A stretch of 64,000 nt of DNA from Agitococcus sp. GTDB lineage: Bacteria; Pseudomonadota; Gammaproteobacteria; Pseudomonadales; Moraxellaceae. A program made the position numbers and the translations under genes. The number at the start of each line of letters is the position of its first letter. The stretch's first letter is position 1. The DNA is taken from the NCBI GenBank assembly GCA_030646715.1, contig JAUSLJ010000018.1:1-64000 (forward strand), read 5' to 3'. The notes beneath the pieces are model-generated. The model had not been told where the DNA came from, ran no database searches, and saw nothing but the letters and a program-made list of their open reading frames with translations. Below, piece after piece: positions 1 to 8,116 of this stretch.

Positions 1-64
1 TCCCTGCTTCAGCTTGTTTGAGAATAGCCATGATTTGGCTGTCACTAAATTTCGATGTTTTCAT
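1..64 (-). CDS. IS3-family transposase OrfA, N-terminal fragment (runs off the window)
   Basis: The reading frame begins at an ATG at 64 and gives MKTSKFSDSQIMAILKQAEA before leaving the window. This is the typical opening of OrfA of IS3-family elements of the IS2/IS51/IS407 type, where it begins the helix-turn-helix that binds the element's ends. A possible ribosome site (CAGGAG) lies upstream, at about 72-77. In this family OrfA is normally followed by an overlapping OrfB carrying the DDE integrase core, which is not visible here. Confidence 0.75.
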   Translation of the reverse strand, partial: MKTSKFSDSQIMAILKQAEAG

Positions 65-137
65 GCAAAATCTCCTGCGTTTATCTTACGAGAAAATTCT
101 ACTTTTCAAAGAGGTTATTTATAGGGACGATTACCCA
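1..137 (-). mobile_element. Terminal part of an IS3-family insertion sequence
   Basis: The first bases encode the N-terminus of an IS3-family OrfA on the minus strand, followed by about 70 bases of leader. The neighbouring DUF924 reading frame stops abruptly at about base 137. IS3-family elements end in TG...CA, and the CA at 136-137 sits exactly at the break, so I place the outer end there by inference. The body of the element lies outside the window, so neither the second end nor the target duplication can be seen. A CA at 107-108 is a less likely alternative end. Confidence 0.6.
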
Positions 138-358
138 TCATCGCGATATAAATTACGCGAAAACTGATCTAAGACAATAATTTCGGCTAAACGTCCATGA
201 GCGTCAACTCGCCAATGCGCTAATTCACCGCGAATGGCTTGTTGATGTGTTTCGCCAAAGCGGGTACGAATCAGTTCATCAAACGTTGTGTCTTTTTTCC
301 ACCATAAGGCGGAGTCGATTTCGGTAAACCAGAAGTGAATGACATCTTGTGCGTTCAT
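138..358 (-). pseudogene. DUF924 family protein, truncated by an insertion sequence
   Basis: The 5' part of a DUF924 gene is present. DUF924 proteins are about 180 residues and of unknown function. Visible family features are the FWF motif near residue 9, the WW followed by KD, the GELAHWR stretch and the strongly conserved LDQFSRN block near residue 63. The frame then reads YRDDG and stops, where the family continues with another 100 or so residues. The break coincides with the end of the IS3-type element, so insertion is the likely cause. The remaining product of about 74 residues is probably non-functional. Confidence 0.8.
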
Positions 359-490
359 ATTTAATAAACTTATGAATAAGCAGTTCTTGTAGTCTGTGTG
401 CTAACACAGGGTTTATTGAAAAGTAAAGGCAACAGAATGTTGTTTAGGTGAACGATTTTTCCCTATTTCATCTTGGCCTCGTTTGCTTTA

Positions 491-2395
491 TTAAGCATGA
501 TAAACCTCATTTAAGTGCCAAATTTTTTTTGATATTTGGCGATACAATTCTAATCTATCCGTAATATCTACAACTTTCATATCTGTGTGAGGTTTAAAAG
601 GTAAATTATGCAAACTAACTAATTTATTGAAGTTTGGATTGTTTGCATAAGTTAGTTCATGTAATGACTTAACCAGCAGATTTTCTTTAATGTAATGAGG
701 TAGTTTTTCAACGTAAGCTTTATCGTTATAAGATTGATTTGTACCTCTAGGTAGTAATACTAAAGCACCAATGCTATTACGTTGATTATTAAAGTCATTT
801 ATTTGGTCAAACTCATCTTTATGAGAATCGAAGTTGTTCGCCCAAAGGTGTTCAATTTCGAAAGGTTTACCATGGGAGGAGTGATGGTAAGTGGTAAAAT
901 TAGTATTTTCACCTGCAAGTTCATCAACATAACCTGAAATACGCGATAAAAAGTATTTTACAAAGCCTCTATTTTGCCCATGTAAACGGAAGTCTTTAAG
1001 ACCATCCCAAGACTCTTCCATTTCATCAAGTTTACAGACAAAAATCGACATTAACTCTGTTAGGTCTTTATTACGAATTTCTTTAACCAAATTATACATC
1101 GTGTAACGAATAGAGCTTGCTGAAAAATTGCGGAAGTTAATCGAACGCCTTACGCAAAAAATGTCAATATAGTGGGCGACTAAGTTTATTTTTTGATCAG
1201 CAATATTTTGAGAGTCGGTGACTTTTAGAGGGGCGAGCATCAGGGGGTAACTTAATGAGTTAGCAATTCCCCATTGACGTATATAATGAACGGAGTCCAA
1301 AGAGGATAATAAGTTGTCCTCAGCATTGCGTATTCGTTTAAAAGCAGTACAGTAGTATTTAAATTCACTATTGATAAAAGTGTCAAATTGAGTCTCGCCA
1401 CCTTTACCTAAACCAATTTTATCAAGATTATCTCGTACCCAATTGTGAAATCGAGTGCCAATTTTTTCAAAGTCTTCATTCAGCGAACCTGCCTTACTTT
1501 GCCTTATCGTCTCTGCATATTTTGCTCTGAGCCAAGCCTGAATAAATCGTTGATCTTCTTCTTTATCGATAGTGTTTAGTTCAAGAATAGTACGCTTCCA
1601 AAACTCATTAGCTTTTTTTCGCTTTTCATTATCTTGATATTTAGATAGTAAAAATCCCTTAAGCATTTCTGTTGGAGTTAAATTAAGCCCTCGGTCGTTC
1701 ATTGTTTCAAAAATTGTATAAGCGTTTTCGTCTGAATAAGCAATAATTTCAACCAGAATAACTCGTTCTTTTAACCAATCCATAAAAAATGGCAGTACTG
1801 TTTTATTTATTTCTTTAGGAAAAGACTGCTCAATGTCGTCATAACGAGAAACCATGTTTTTGGTCGATGTATCATCATCATCCTTTGCGTGGTAGTGAGC
1901 ATTTTCAAATAAGGCTTGTAAACAATCTATGCGTTCTGGCACATCGATATTAAAAGATTTTGACCCAAATTTTTCAGAAAAAATCATTGATGCGATAGGT
2001 TCGTTCAATTCAAATTTTTTCTGTAAGTTATTCAAATAAATCAAAAACAAAGTTAGTGAAGTAAGCCTTTGTTGACCATCAATAATACTTCGTTTACTGC
2101 CTTTATTGCTTAGTACAAATGGCCCTAGATAATAGCAATTATAGTTTTCAACTTCTGTTCGATGATGACTTGGTTGGTATTCTTGCAAGAATGAAGATGA
2201 TAAGTCAGTTATTAACTGTTCTATATGATTTTGTTGCCAACTATACTCACGTTGGTAGTAATCAACGGTATATTTTTTATTATCTAATACATCATGTACC
2301 GAACGATCCTTTGCTTCTATTTTACTCTCTAAGCTACCCATAATAGTTTTATCCTTGTTATTTGATTGGTTTAGCTTATTTGCTATTTGTGACAT
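491..2395 (-). CDS. GmrSD-like DUF262/DUF1524 protein (putative modification-dependent defence nuclease)
   Basis: This 634-residue protein has the two-domain layout of GmrSD-type, BrxU-like and related DUF262 proteins. The N-terminal DUF262 ParB-like NTPase domain shows QREYSW at 48-53 and DGQQR at 106-110. The C-terminal DUF1524 HNH-type nuclease region shows EIEH near 512, followed by a conserved Asn and LLPRGTN near 545. GmrSD enzymes use NTP hydrolysis to cut modified (for example glucosylated) phage DNA. Its target cannot be predicted here. The start at 2395 has a GAGAGG box upstream; a second candidate start at Met19 also has an AAGGA box. It stands alone beside an IS end and the VWA/AAA locus, consistent with a small defence area. 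The AT content looks higher than in its neighbours. Confidence 0.82.
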   Translation of the reverse strand: MSQIANKLNQSNNKDKTIMGSLESKIEAKDRSVHDVLDNKKYTVDYYQREYSWQQNHIEQLITDLSSSFLQEYQPSHHRTEVENYNCYYLGPFVLSNKGSKRSIIDGQQRLTSLTLFLIYLNNLQKKFELNEPIASMIFSEKFGSKSFNIDVPERIDCLQALFENAHYHAKDDDDTSTKNMVSRYDDIEQSFPKEINKTVLPFFMDWLKERVILVEIIAYSDENAYTIFETMNDRGLNLTPTEMLKGFLLSKYQDNEKRKKANEFWKRTILELNTIDKEEDQRFIQAWLRAKYAETIRQSKAGSLNEDFEKIGTRFHNWVRDNLDKIGLGKGGETQFDTFINSEFKYYCTAFKRIRNAEDNLLSSLDSVHYIRQWGIANSLSYPLMLAPLKVTDSQNIADQKINLVAHYIDIFCVRRSINFRNFSASSIRYTMYNLVKEIRNKDLTELMSIFVCKLDEMEESWDGLKDFRLHGQNRGFVKYFLSRISGYVDELAGENTNFTTYHHSSHGKPFEIEHLWANNFDSHKDEFDQINDFNNQRNSIGALVLLPRGTNQSYNDKAYVEKLPHYIKENLLVKSLHELTYANNPNFNKLVSLHNLPFKPHTDMKVVDITDRLELYRQISKKIWHLNEVYHA

Positions 2396-2465
2396 CTATT
2401 TTGCCTCTCGCATCAGCATAAATAAAGGCTTTTTGTTACTTTGTACTAACAAGTTTTTGTTCAGC

Positions 2466-3647
2466 TCAATACTTCACAATCCCCTGTTGCGCCGCCCACT
2501 GCGCCACATCCTGCTTATTCAACGCCGCCGCCATTAAGTCAGGAAATAAATCAGGCGTACACGCAAACGTCGGTGAACCCATTGCTGTAAAATTAGCGGC
2601 ATTACGCGCATCAAAACACGGTGCGCCATCATCTGCTAACGCCAATAAGCTAATCATTTGCACGCCGCTGCCTAAAATTTTCGCCGTGCGTTTTAACAAT
2701 TCGTCGTTATTGCCGCCTTCGTATAAATCACTAATTAACACAATAATCGTGTCGTCAGGACGACGGATTAAACCTTGGCAATAAGTTAAGGCTTTATTGA
2801 TATCGGTGCCGCCGCCTAATTGTGTGCCAAATAATACATCAACAGGATCATCGAGCATCGGTGTTAAATCAACGACGGCGGTATCAAACACCACTAACTG
2901 CGTACTCACTGCTTTAATCGAGGCCAATACGGCCGCAAATAAACTGGCATACACCACTGAACTGGCCATTGAGCCGCTTTGGTCTACACATAAAATAATG
3001 TCTTTTAAGGATTGTTGTTGTCGACCATAACCGATTAAATTTTGTGGGATGATGGTTTGATATTCGGGTAAATAATGCTGCAAATTGGCGCGAATGGTGC
3101 GTCCCCAATCAATATCTTGCACGCGCTTTGGCCGATGCGTACGACTGGCACGATTCAAGCTCCCAACCACCGCTTGCTGCATACGACTAGCGAGTCTTTT
3201 CTCCAATTCATCGACGACTTTACGCACCACTAAACGCGCAGTTTCTTTGGTTTTGGCGGGCATTAAATGGTTAAGACTAATTAAGGTGCTGACTAAATGG
3301 ACATCGGCTTCAACGGCTTGCAGTAATTCGGGTTCGAGTAACATTTGCTCTAGGTTGAGGCGTTCATAAGCATCTTTTTGTAAGACGCGCACCACCGAAG
3401 AGGGAAAGTATTGGCGAATATCACCCAACCAACGACTGACTTTAGGCGCGGAACTGCCTAAACCGCCTTGCCCTGATTTTGATTTTCGACCATTGCCAAT
3501 ATTGTCGCCTTCTTCACCGTCGGCTTGGTTGTAAAGCGCGGCGAGGGCGGCATCCATACCCATATCGGTAGCGGATAGTTCTGGCGTGAGGTTGGCGGTG
3601 TTGCCGAGCAGTAAACGCCAACGGCGCGAGCGTTCGATTGTGTTCAT
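2466..3647 (-). CDS. VWA domain protein of the SWIM/DUF5691/MoxR/DUF5682/VWA system
   Basis: This 393-residue protein has a C-terminal von Willebrand factor A domain. The MIDAS metal-binding motif DQSGS lies near 222, a conserved Thr in GGGTD near 277 and an Asp in LISDLYEGG near 305, so the metal site looks complete. The N-terminal half is helical and charged and contains a low-complexity Gly/Ser/Lys stretch near 45-65. VWA proteins encoded with MoxR-type AAA ATPases typically act as adaptors for chaperone-like remodelling. The ATPase partner here is at 8117-9196. The start at 3647 has AGGAAA at the right distance. It lies 121 bases after the DUF5682 gene, and the gap is filled by a palindromic repeat. 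Confidence 0.85.
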   Translation of the reverse strand: MNTIERSRRWRLLLGNTANLTPELSATDMGMDAALAALYNQADGEEGDNIGNGRKSKSGQGGLGSSAPKVSRWLGDIRQYFPSSVVRVLQKDAYERLNLEQMLLEPELLQAVEADVHLVSTLISLNHLMPAKTKETARLVVRKVVDELEKRLASRMQQAVVGSLNRASRTHRPKRVQDIDWGRTIRANLQHYLPEYQTIIPQNLIGYGRQQQSLKDIILCVDQSGSMASSVVYASLFAAVLASIKAVSTQLVVFDTAVVDLTPMLDDPVDVLFGTQLGGGTDINKALTYCQGLIRRPDDTIIVLISDLYEGGNNDELLKRTAKILGSGVQMISLLALADDGAPCFDARNAANFTAMGSPTFACTPDLFPDLMAAALNKQDVAQWAAQQGIVKY

Positions 3648-3670
3648 GGTAAATTTCCTGAATTAATCTC

Positions 3671-3761
3671 CTCCCCCTGCTTTTTCAGGGGGAGGTTGGG
3701 AGGGGGTTCATCGTTATGACACCAAACCCCACCCTAACCCTCCCCTTTATTAAGGGGAGGG
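3671..3761. repeat. Paired G/C-rich palindromes between DUF5682 and VWA
   Basis: Two perfect hairpins lie in the gap. One has 9-bp arms at 3671-3679 and 3686-3694, the other 10-bp arms at 3738-3747 and 3752-3761. The stretch between them (GGTTGGGAGGGGGTT and AACCCCACCCTAACC) can also pair. Similar double hairpins occur at 19108-19157 and 20282-20359, so this is a dispersed intergenic repeat family. It could act as an mRNA-processing site or attenuator between the two genes. Confidence 0.8.
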
Positions 3762-3768
3762 GATTTAT

Positions 3769-6027
3769 TTATAAAATAGTTAAAATTTGACTCAATATCG
3801 GCAATACCAAATTAGCGCGCTGTTCATCCACACCTTGATGGTTTTTAGTATGTTGCTGTTGTCCACCGACTTTGGCCGCAATTTGTTGACGTTCTGGCAA
3901 GCTAAAGGTGGAAATAGTGCGTCGTAACAATGGCAGTAGTTGCACAAAATGTTCTTCGGATAAGTATTGCAACCAATTATCAACCAATGCCCATAAATCA
4001 TCATCATGGAGTAGAGTTAAGCCTTGTCCCGTTAAAAAACCTGCAAACCAATTGGCCGCTTGTTCGGGACTGTTGGCTTGAGATAAGGCTAAGGCAAAAC
4101 GCTCGGCGGCGGCTTCGGCACTGAGTAAGTCATGGTCTTGTGCTAAACGACAACACCAGCCTGCCAACAAGCCGTGTAAGCCTTGTTGTTGGCACAATTT
4201 CAGTAATACCTCATGCCATTGTTGTTGCAACGAGGATTCTTCTAAACGCACTAACACGCGGTCGATGATTTTTAATTCGTCTAAACGCTGTTGCGCGGCA
4301 TCATCATTCAAACTACTACACGCTGACGGTAAGCCAATACAAATACGAGTGATAAAACTACTGACCACATGCGCTAAAGCATCGGTATTGGTTTGCCGAA
4401 CATCGCTATAACGCCATGTATTGGCTAAGGGTTCTAAGGCGGTAATTAAGGTGCTAATTTCGCTACTGTGCGCCGATAACGCCATAATACGCTCAATCAG
4501 CGCGGGCATGGTTTGGCTTAAATTGGCTAATAAAACCGATTCCATTAACTGGGCAATGGCACGAATACTTTGCTGTTGTTGCAATTGTTGTTGCAGATAG
4601 TTGTGTGTGGCTTCGTTGACGCTTTGCCCCCAAATAGCCGCTTCTAACAGTTTGAGACTGAGTTCAGGCTGCCAGTTGAGCGACCATGTTTCTTTAAAAC
4701 TCCCGCGACCGCCGCCACTGGCGTATTGTCCCCATGCAATGCCCAATAAATTTAAGCGATGCAAAAATTGGCTGCGCGCTAAGTCGTTTTCTTTACGCAA
4801 ATCCAATTCTAAGGCTTTGCTATCGGCTTCGGGTTTTAGGCGAAGGCTTTTGCATTGTTTGTTAAAATCTTGTTGAATCGGTAAGGTCGGCACATCGTCT
4901 GGCACTTCTCCTAAGACATCACCGACTAACATTTTTTGGCTGAGTTGCAGTGGTAAGTCATTACCATGATGCAAGACGCTAATAATGGCTTCGCTTAAAT
5001 CGTCTAAATCGGGTAATTCACGACCACGCAATGCGGCGAGTGTGGAGATTAACCGAGTTGCATCAATCAGTTGTGCGCTGGAGGCATCTAAACCTTGTAA
5101 ACGAAGTTCTTGCGCGACTTTGGCTAACCAACTAATGGTTACCGTTTCGTGGTTGAGCGTGTCGCTTTGATAATGCGCCCATAAATGTTGATACCACGCA
5201 GGCGATTCGATACCTGCACCATAGCCACTAGAGGACAATAAACGGCTATGTGTCCACGGAATCCATGCCGCTTGGGTTTTGATTTTGTTTAAGGTTTTTA
5301 GTAATGCGGTGTCGTCTTTTTTGGTCTTTTTCAGTTCGGTTAATGCGGGTGTATGCCATGCGCCACAAATCACAGCGATACGTTCAAAACCTTCTTTTTC
5401 CGCGTTGCGTAAGCATTGGCGCATATAGGCTTCACGGCAGTTTTCACGTTGTTGGCATGGACTGTCATCGTCAGGTACTTCACTACGCACGGCAGACATG
5501 CCTTCGTGGATGGCGGTAAAGACTTCGCCTGCATGAGGGCGTTGTTCGACTAAATGCTCCCAAAAGCGTTCACTGTCGTAATAGCCTGCGGCTTGGGCGA
5601 GTAGGCCAATGGGGTCGATGGCTTTGTTTTTTTCGCCCTCACCCCAGCCCTCTCCCTCGGGGAGAGGGGGTTGTTTAGTGGTGGATTCAGGCGTTTGCCA
5701 GTTATCCGCTAAATTATAAGCTTGGGGTAAATCAATAAAACGTACAGGTAAGTCTTGTTGTAACCCATATTGTATTGCTTGCCATTCAGGAGAAAATTCG
5801 GCAAAGGGAAAGAAAGCCGCACGCGGTTCGGTTTCTTCGGCCACTGAGCCATAGACCAAAACGGCAACGGGCGGTTTCATGGCAGGATTCGCGGCAAACG
5901 GCAAAATCGCTTCGGCTTCAACAGGCCCTTCGAGCAAAATAATATCGGGTTGCAGATTAGTTAACGCACTCAATACGCTCCGCGCTGAACCCGGCCCATG
6001 ATGGCGAATACCAAACAGGTGAATCAT
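3769..6027 (-). CDS. DUF5682 family protein
   Basis: This 752-residue protein is of the DUF5682 family, whose function is unknown. Near the N-terminus it shows GIRHHGPGS (His9-His10) and ILLEGPVEAE, followed further on by RENCREAYM and GAWHTPAL. The order of a His-containing motif, a Glu, an Arg and a G-x-x-H motif resembles the TraB/Tiki/EreA-like hydrolase superfamily, so a metal-dependent hydrolase-like fold is my inference. The long C-terminal part is Leu/Gln-rich and helical, probably a repeat scaffold. The start at 6027 is chosen because AAGGA lies 8 bases upstream; an upstream TTG at 6045 lacks this. A palindromic repeat is inserted in frame at 5648-5668. The gene precedes the VWA gene on the same strand. 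Confidence 0.85.
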   Translation of the reverse strand: MIHLFGIRHHGPGSARSVLSALTNLQPDIILLEGPVEAEAILPFAANPAMKPPVAVLVYGSVAEETEPRAAFFPFAEFSPEWQAIQYGLQQDLPVRFIDLPQAYNLADNWQTPESTTKQPPLPEGEGWGEGEKNKAIDPIGLLAQAAGYYDSERFWEHLVEQRPHAGEVFTAIHEGMSAVRSEVPDDDSPCQQRENCREAYMRQCLRNAEKEGFERIAVICGAWHTPALTELKKTKKDDTALLKTLNKIKTQAAWIPWTHSRLLSSSGYGAGIESPAWYQHLWAHYQSDTLNHETVTISWLAKVAQELRLQGLDASSAQLIDATRLISTLAALRGRELPDLDDLSEAIISVLHHGNDLPLQLSQKMLVGDVLGEVPDDVPTLPIQQDFNKQCKSLRLKPEADSKALELDLRKENDLARSQFLHRLNLLGIAWGQYASGGGRGSFKETWSLNWQPELSLKLLEAAIWGQSVNEATHNYLQQQLQQQQSIRAIAQLMESVLLANLSQTMPALIERIMALSAHSSEISTLITALEPLANTWRYSDVRQTNTDALAHVVSSFITRICIGLPSACSSLNDDAAQQRLDELKIIDRVLVRLEESSLQQQWHEVLLKLCQQQGLHGLLAGWCCRLAQDHDLLSAEAAAERFALALSQANSPEQAANWFAGFLTGQGLTLLHDDDLWALVDNWLQYLSEEHFVQLLPLLRRTISTFSLPERQQIAAKVGGQQQHTKNHQGVDEQRANLVLPILSQILTIL
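5648..5668. repeat. Intragenic palindromic repeat inside the DUF5682 gene
   Basis: A perfect 9-bp inverted repeat (CCCTCTCCC / GGGAGAGGG) with a 3-base loop lies within the coding sequence. On the coding strand it reads as PLPEGEGWGEGE, about residues 118-131 of the DUF5682 protein. The same kind of repeat is normally intergenic in many proteobacteria and is known to encode this peptide when it lands in a gene. It keeps the frame and sits in a Pro/Lys-rich linker-like segment, so the protein is probably still made. Confidence 0.85.
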
Positions 6028-6224
6028 GTTGATTTTCCTTGCCAAAATGTAAATTCTGTTAAGTTAAATAAATTAGGGTTTAATTATGAGTACTTTGAAT
6101 GATCATAGGCAATAGAGTGTGGCTTTATGTGCGTCACTATTTGTCGTTCTTTTTAGCGTCTATTTTACGTGTTAGAATAACAGCGCCTAATTTTATTTCG
6201 TGCTTGTTTCATAAGGACTCTTAT

Positions 6225-7700
6225 ATGAAAAATGTTGATGGGATCAAACTTTATTCTTTTACGCTAATGACTTTAATTTCATTAAGTGGATGTGGTGGTA
6301 ACAGTGGAGATAATAGTACGACATCTACCAACGTATCAGCTTCAAAGTCTTATTCCATCACTGACGGTAGTTTTCAGAAAGGGCCTTTTGTAGCGGGCAC
6401 CACAGTTACTGTACAAGAGTTAGATGATAATTTGATGCCAACAGGAGCATCCTACACGACCACAACTAACTCCATTGGTTATTTTAGTGTTCCTCAATTG
6501 ATTAAAAGCCGTTTTGTTGAAGTATTTGCCAATGGTTTCTATTATGATGAATTAAGCTTCAAAAACTCTACTGCTCCAATAACCTTACGCGGTATTGTAG
6601 ATTTAAGTAAAAACGATAAATTACCGTCAATTAACATTCTGACTACACTTCAAACCAACAGATTGCGGACATTAAAAAGTCAAGGATTATCCTTTGAACA
6701 AGCGCAGTCTTCCTCTAAAAATGCTGTATTAGATGTGTTTGCTATTCCTAGCGGTGTTGTCAATAGTTTCAATGAAGTTAGTCTAGTTGGTGATACCCTG
6801 TCCGATAGTGAGTTTTTGCGTGCAACAATAGCAATGTTGAAAGTTGCACAAGCACAAGGTATTTCCGTAGAAGCTAATTTGACTTCACAAATGGGATTAT
6901 TAGCTGAGGATTTGAATGATGATGGCCAAGTGAATGGATTAGCAAAACAATATTTACCATTGTTAATTAAAGAAAAAAATGCCATAGATCCCTCTTATAT
7001 TCAAAATAACTTAAAGAACTATATCTTTGACAAGAATCAAAATCCAGATAATGAGATTTTGTATAAATTTGAAGAGACTAAAGGTACATTAGCCAAAAAT
7101 GAAATAGTAGGAAAATGGGATGCAACGATATTTAATGCCGTCAGAGCTAAAGGGAGAGTTGGCAACGGTATTGATTTTTCTGTAGCGAAAGATGGCTATT
7201 TGGCAATAGATGTCCTAACTAATAATATGAATAATAATAATAAATTATTAATTTCAGATGATAAAATCAGCATTAGCACATGGATAAAGCTTAGTTCATT
7301 GGATTTAACTAAGACTTATCAAATAATGGCCGATGGTCCTGGCGGGTTACAAAGTTTTAAGTTGGCATTAAAAGAGGGTAAATTAGACTTTACTTTAGTA
7401 GGTTATAACCCAGTATCCATTATTACTAGTAAAGCTCAACTATCTACTGATAAATGGTATCATATAGCTGTTACATATGATGGTTCAGAAGCCATATTTT
7501 ATATTGATGGCGAGGTAGATAATACGCGGAGTATTATCCATCCTATTGATAATGTTTATAATGATATTTATATTGGTGGTGACGGCGATGGCTATTATGG
7601 TACAGATGATAGCCTTCCTGGAATGTTAGATGAGTTTCGCTTTGCTACCACAATAAAAACAGCAAGTGAGATTAAAGAGTTCTACATCGCAGGAAAGTAG
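6225..7700 (+). CDS. Predicted lipoprotein with LamG/concanavalin-like C-terminal domain
   Basis: This 491-residue protein begins with a lipoprotein signal (LISLSGC, lipobox Cys near residue 24), so it should be lipid-anchored in the outer membrane. The segment at about 45-110 looks like a carboxypeptidase-regulatory-like beta-sandwich. A helical middle part follows. The last 200 residues, including WYHIAVTYDG and IYIDGEV-type blocks, match a LamG/jelly-roll domain that usually binds glycans. The start at 6225 has AAGGA 7 bases upstream; the open frame extends further upstream without a good start. It is on the opposite strand to the genes around it, is clearly richer in A and T, and separates DUF5682 from its AAA partner, so I read it as an acquired insertion. 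Confidence 0.75.
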   Translation: MKNVDGIKLYSFTLMTLISLSGCGGNSGDNSTTSTNVSASKSYSITDGSFQKGPFVAGTTVTVQELDDNLMPTGASYTTTTNSIGYFSVPQLIKSRFVEVFANGFYYDELSFKNSTAPITLRGIVDLSKNDKLPSINILTTLQTNRLRTLKSQGLSFEQAQSSSKNAVLDVFAIPSGVVNSFNEVSLVGDTLSDSEFLRATIAMLKVAQAQGISVEANLTSQMGLLAEDLNDDGQVNGLAKQYLPLLIKEKNAIDPSYIQNNLKNYIFDKNQNPDNEILYKFEETKGTLAKNEIVGKWDATIFNAVRAKGRVGNGIDFSVAKDGYLAIDVLTNNMNNNNKLLISDDKISISTWIKLSSLDLTKTYQIMADGPGGLQSFKLALKEGKLDFTLVGYNPVSIITSKAQLSTDKWYHIAVTYDGSEAIFYIDGEVDNTRSIIHPIDNVYNDIYIGGDGDGYYGTDDSLPGMLDEFRFATTIKTASEIKEFYIAGK

Positions 7701-7724
7701 CTTTGTATATGTGGTAGTTGCGGT

Positions 7725-7999
7725 AATAACATCAAATTGAAATGCTCAATCTGAAAGCTTTTACCGTCATAGGCAGTTGTTGCAAAGTCTGCAACAACTG
7801 CGACACGCTCTAATTCGTCTTCGGCAAAGATATTGCGAATATGCCGTGAAATAACGGATTTATCGCGTTGAAACAATACGCCTAGCTGATTGTGATTCAG
7901 CCAAATACTGTCTTGTTGAACCATTTTAATTTTGGAAACGGTTGCTGTTGGCTCTATCAGTATTTGGTTTATGTTGTTGCTTTCGGCAATATTACTCAT
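7725..7999 (-). pseudogene. RhuM family protein, frameshifted and truncated
   Basis: The N-terminal 90 residues match the RhuM family: SIWLNHNQLGVLFQRDKSVISRHIRN contains the DNA-binding-like WL..NQ.G.LF..D.S.ISRHI pattern, followed by VADFATTAYDGK and IEHFNL. The family continues with DVIISVGYRVKS and about 200 more residues. Here a one-base deletion after the Asn codon moves the frame; the DVI triplet is still readable in the next frame at 7733-7725. Homology then ends, close to the end of the LamG lipoprotein gene. RhuM proteins are found in mobile and defence-related regions. This copy is a remnant. Confidence 0.75.
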
Positions 8000-8019
8000 C
8001 ACTTTCTCCCTTTGTTATG

Positions 8020-8112
8020 ATTTACGCGGTTATTGCTTATTTGCTCACATTTCAGCCGCTTTAGGCGGCTTTATGTTCGCAAAACGCGCTAATCGCGGTG
8101 CGTAAGTCCTAA
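8020..8112. repeat. MITE-like palindromic element, copy A
   Basis: An imperfect palindrome of about 93 bp lies upstream of the RhuM remnant. Its core is a perfect hairpin, AGCCGC-TTTAG-GCGGCT, and its outer arms begin TTTACGCGGTTA and end GCGTAAGTCCTAA. It is nearly identical to the element at 18325-18423. No coding capacity is present. The size, terminal inverted repeats and scattered copies fit a non-autonomous MITE or a REP-like element. Confidence 0.85.
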
Positions 8113-8116
8113 GTTA

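Noticed and set aside
6099-6224. A 42-codon N-terminal extension of the LamG lipoprotein
   Set aside because: It would place the lipobox in the middle of the protein and lacks a ribosome site; the start at 6225 has both.
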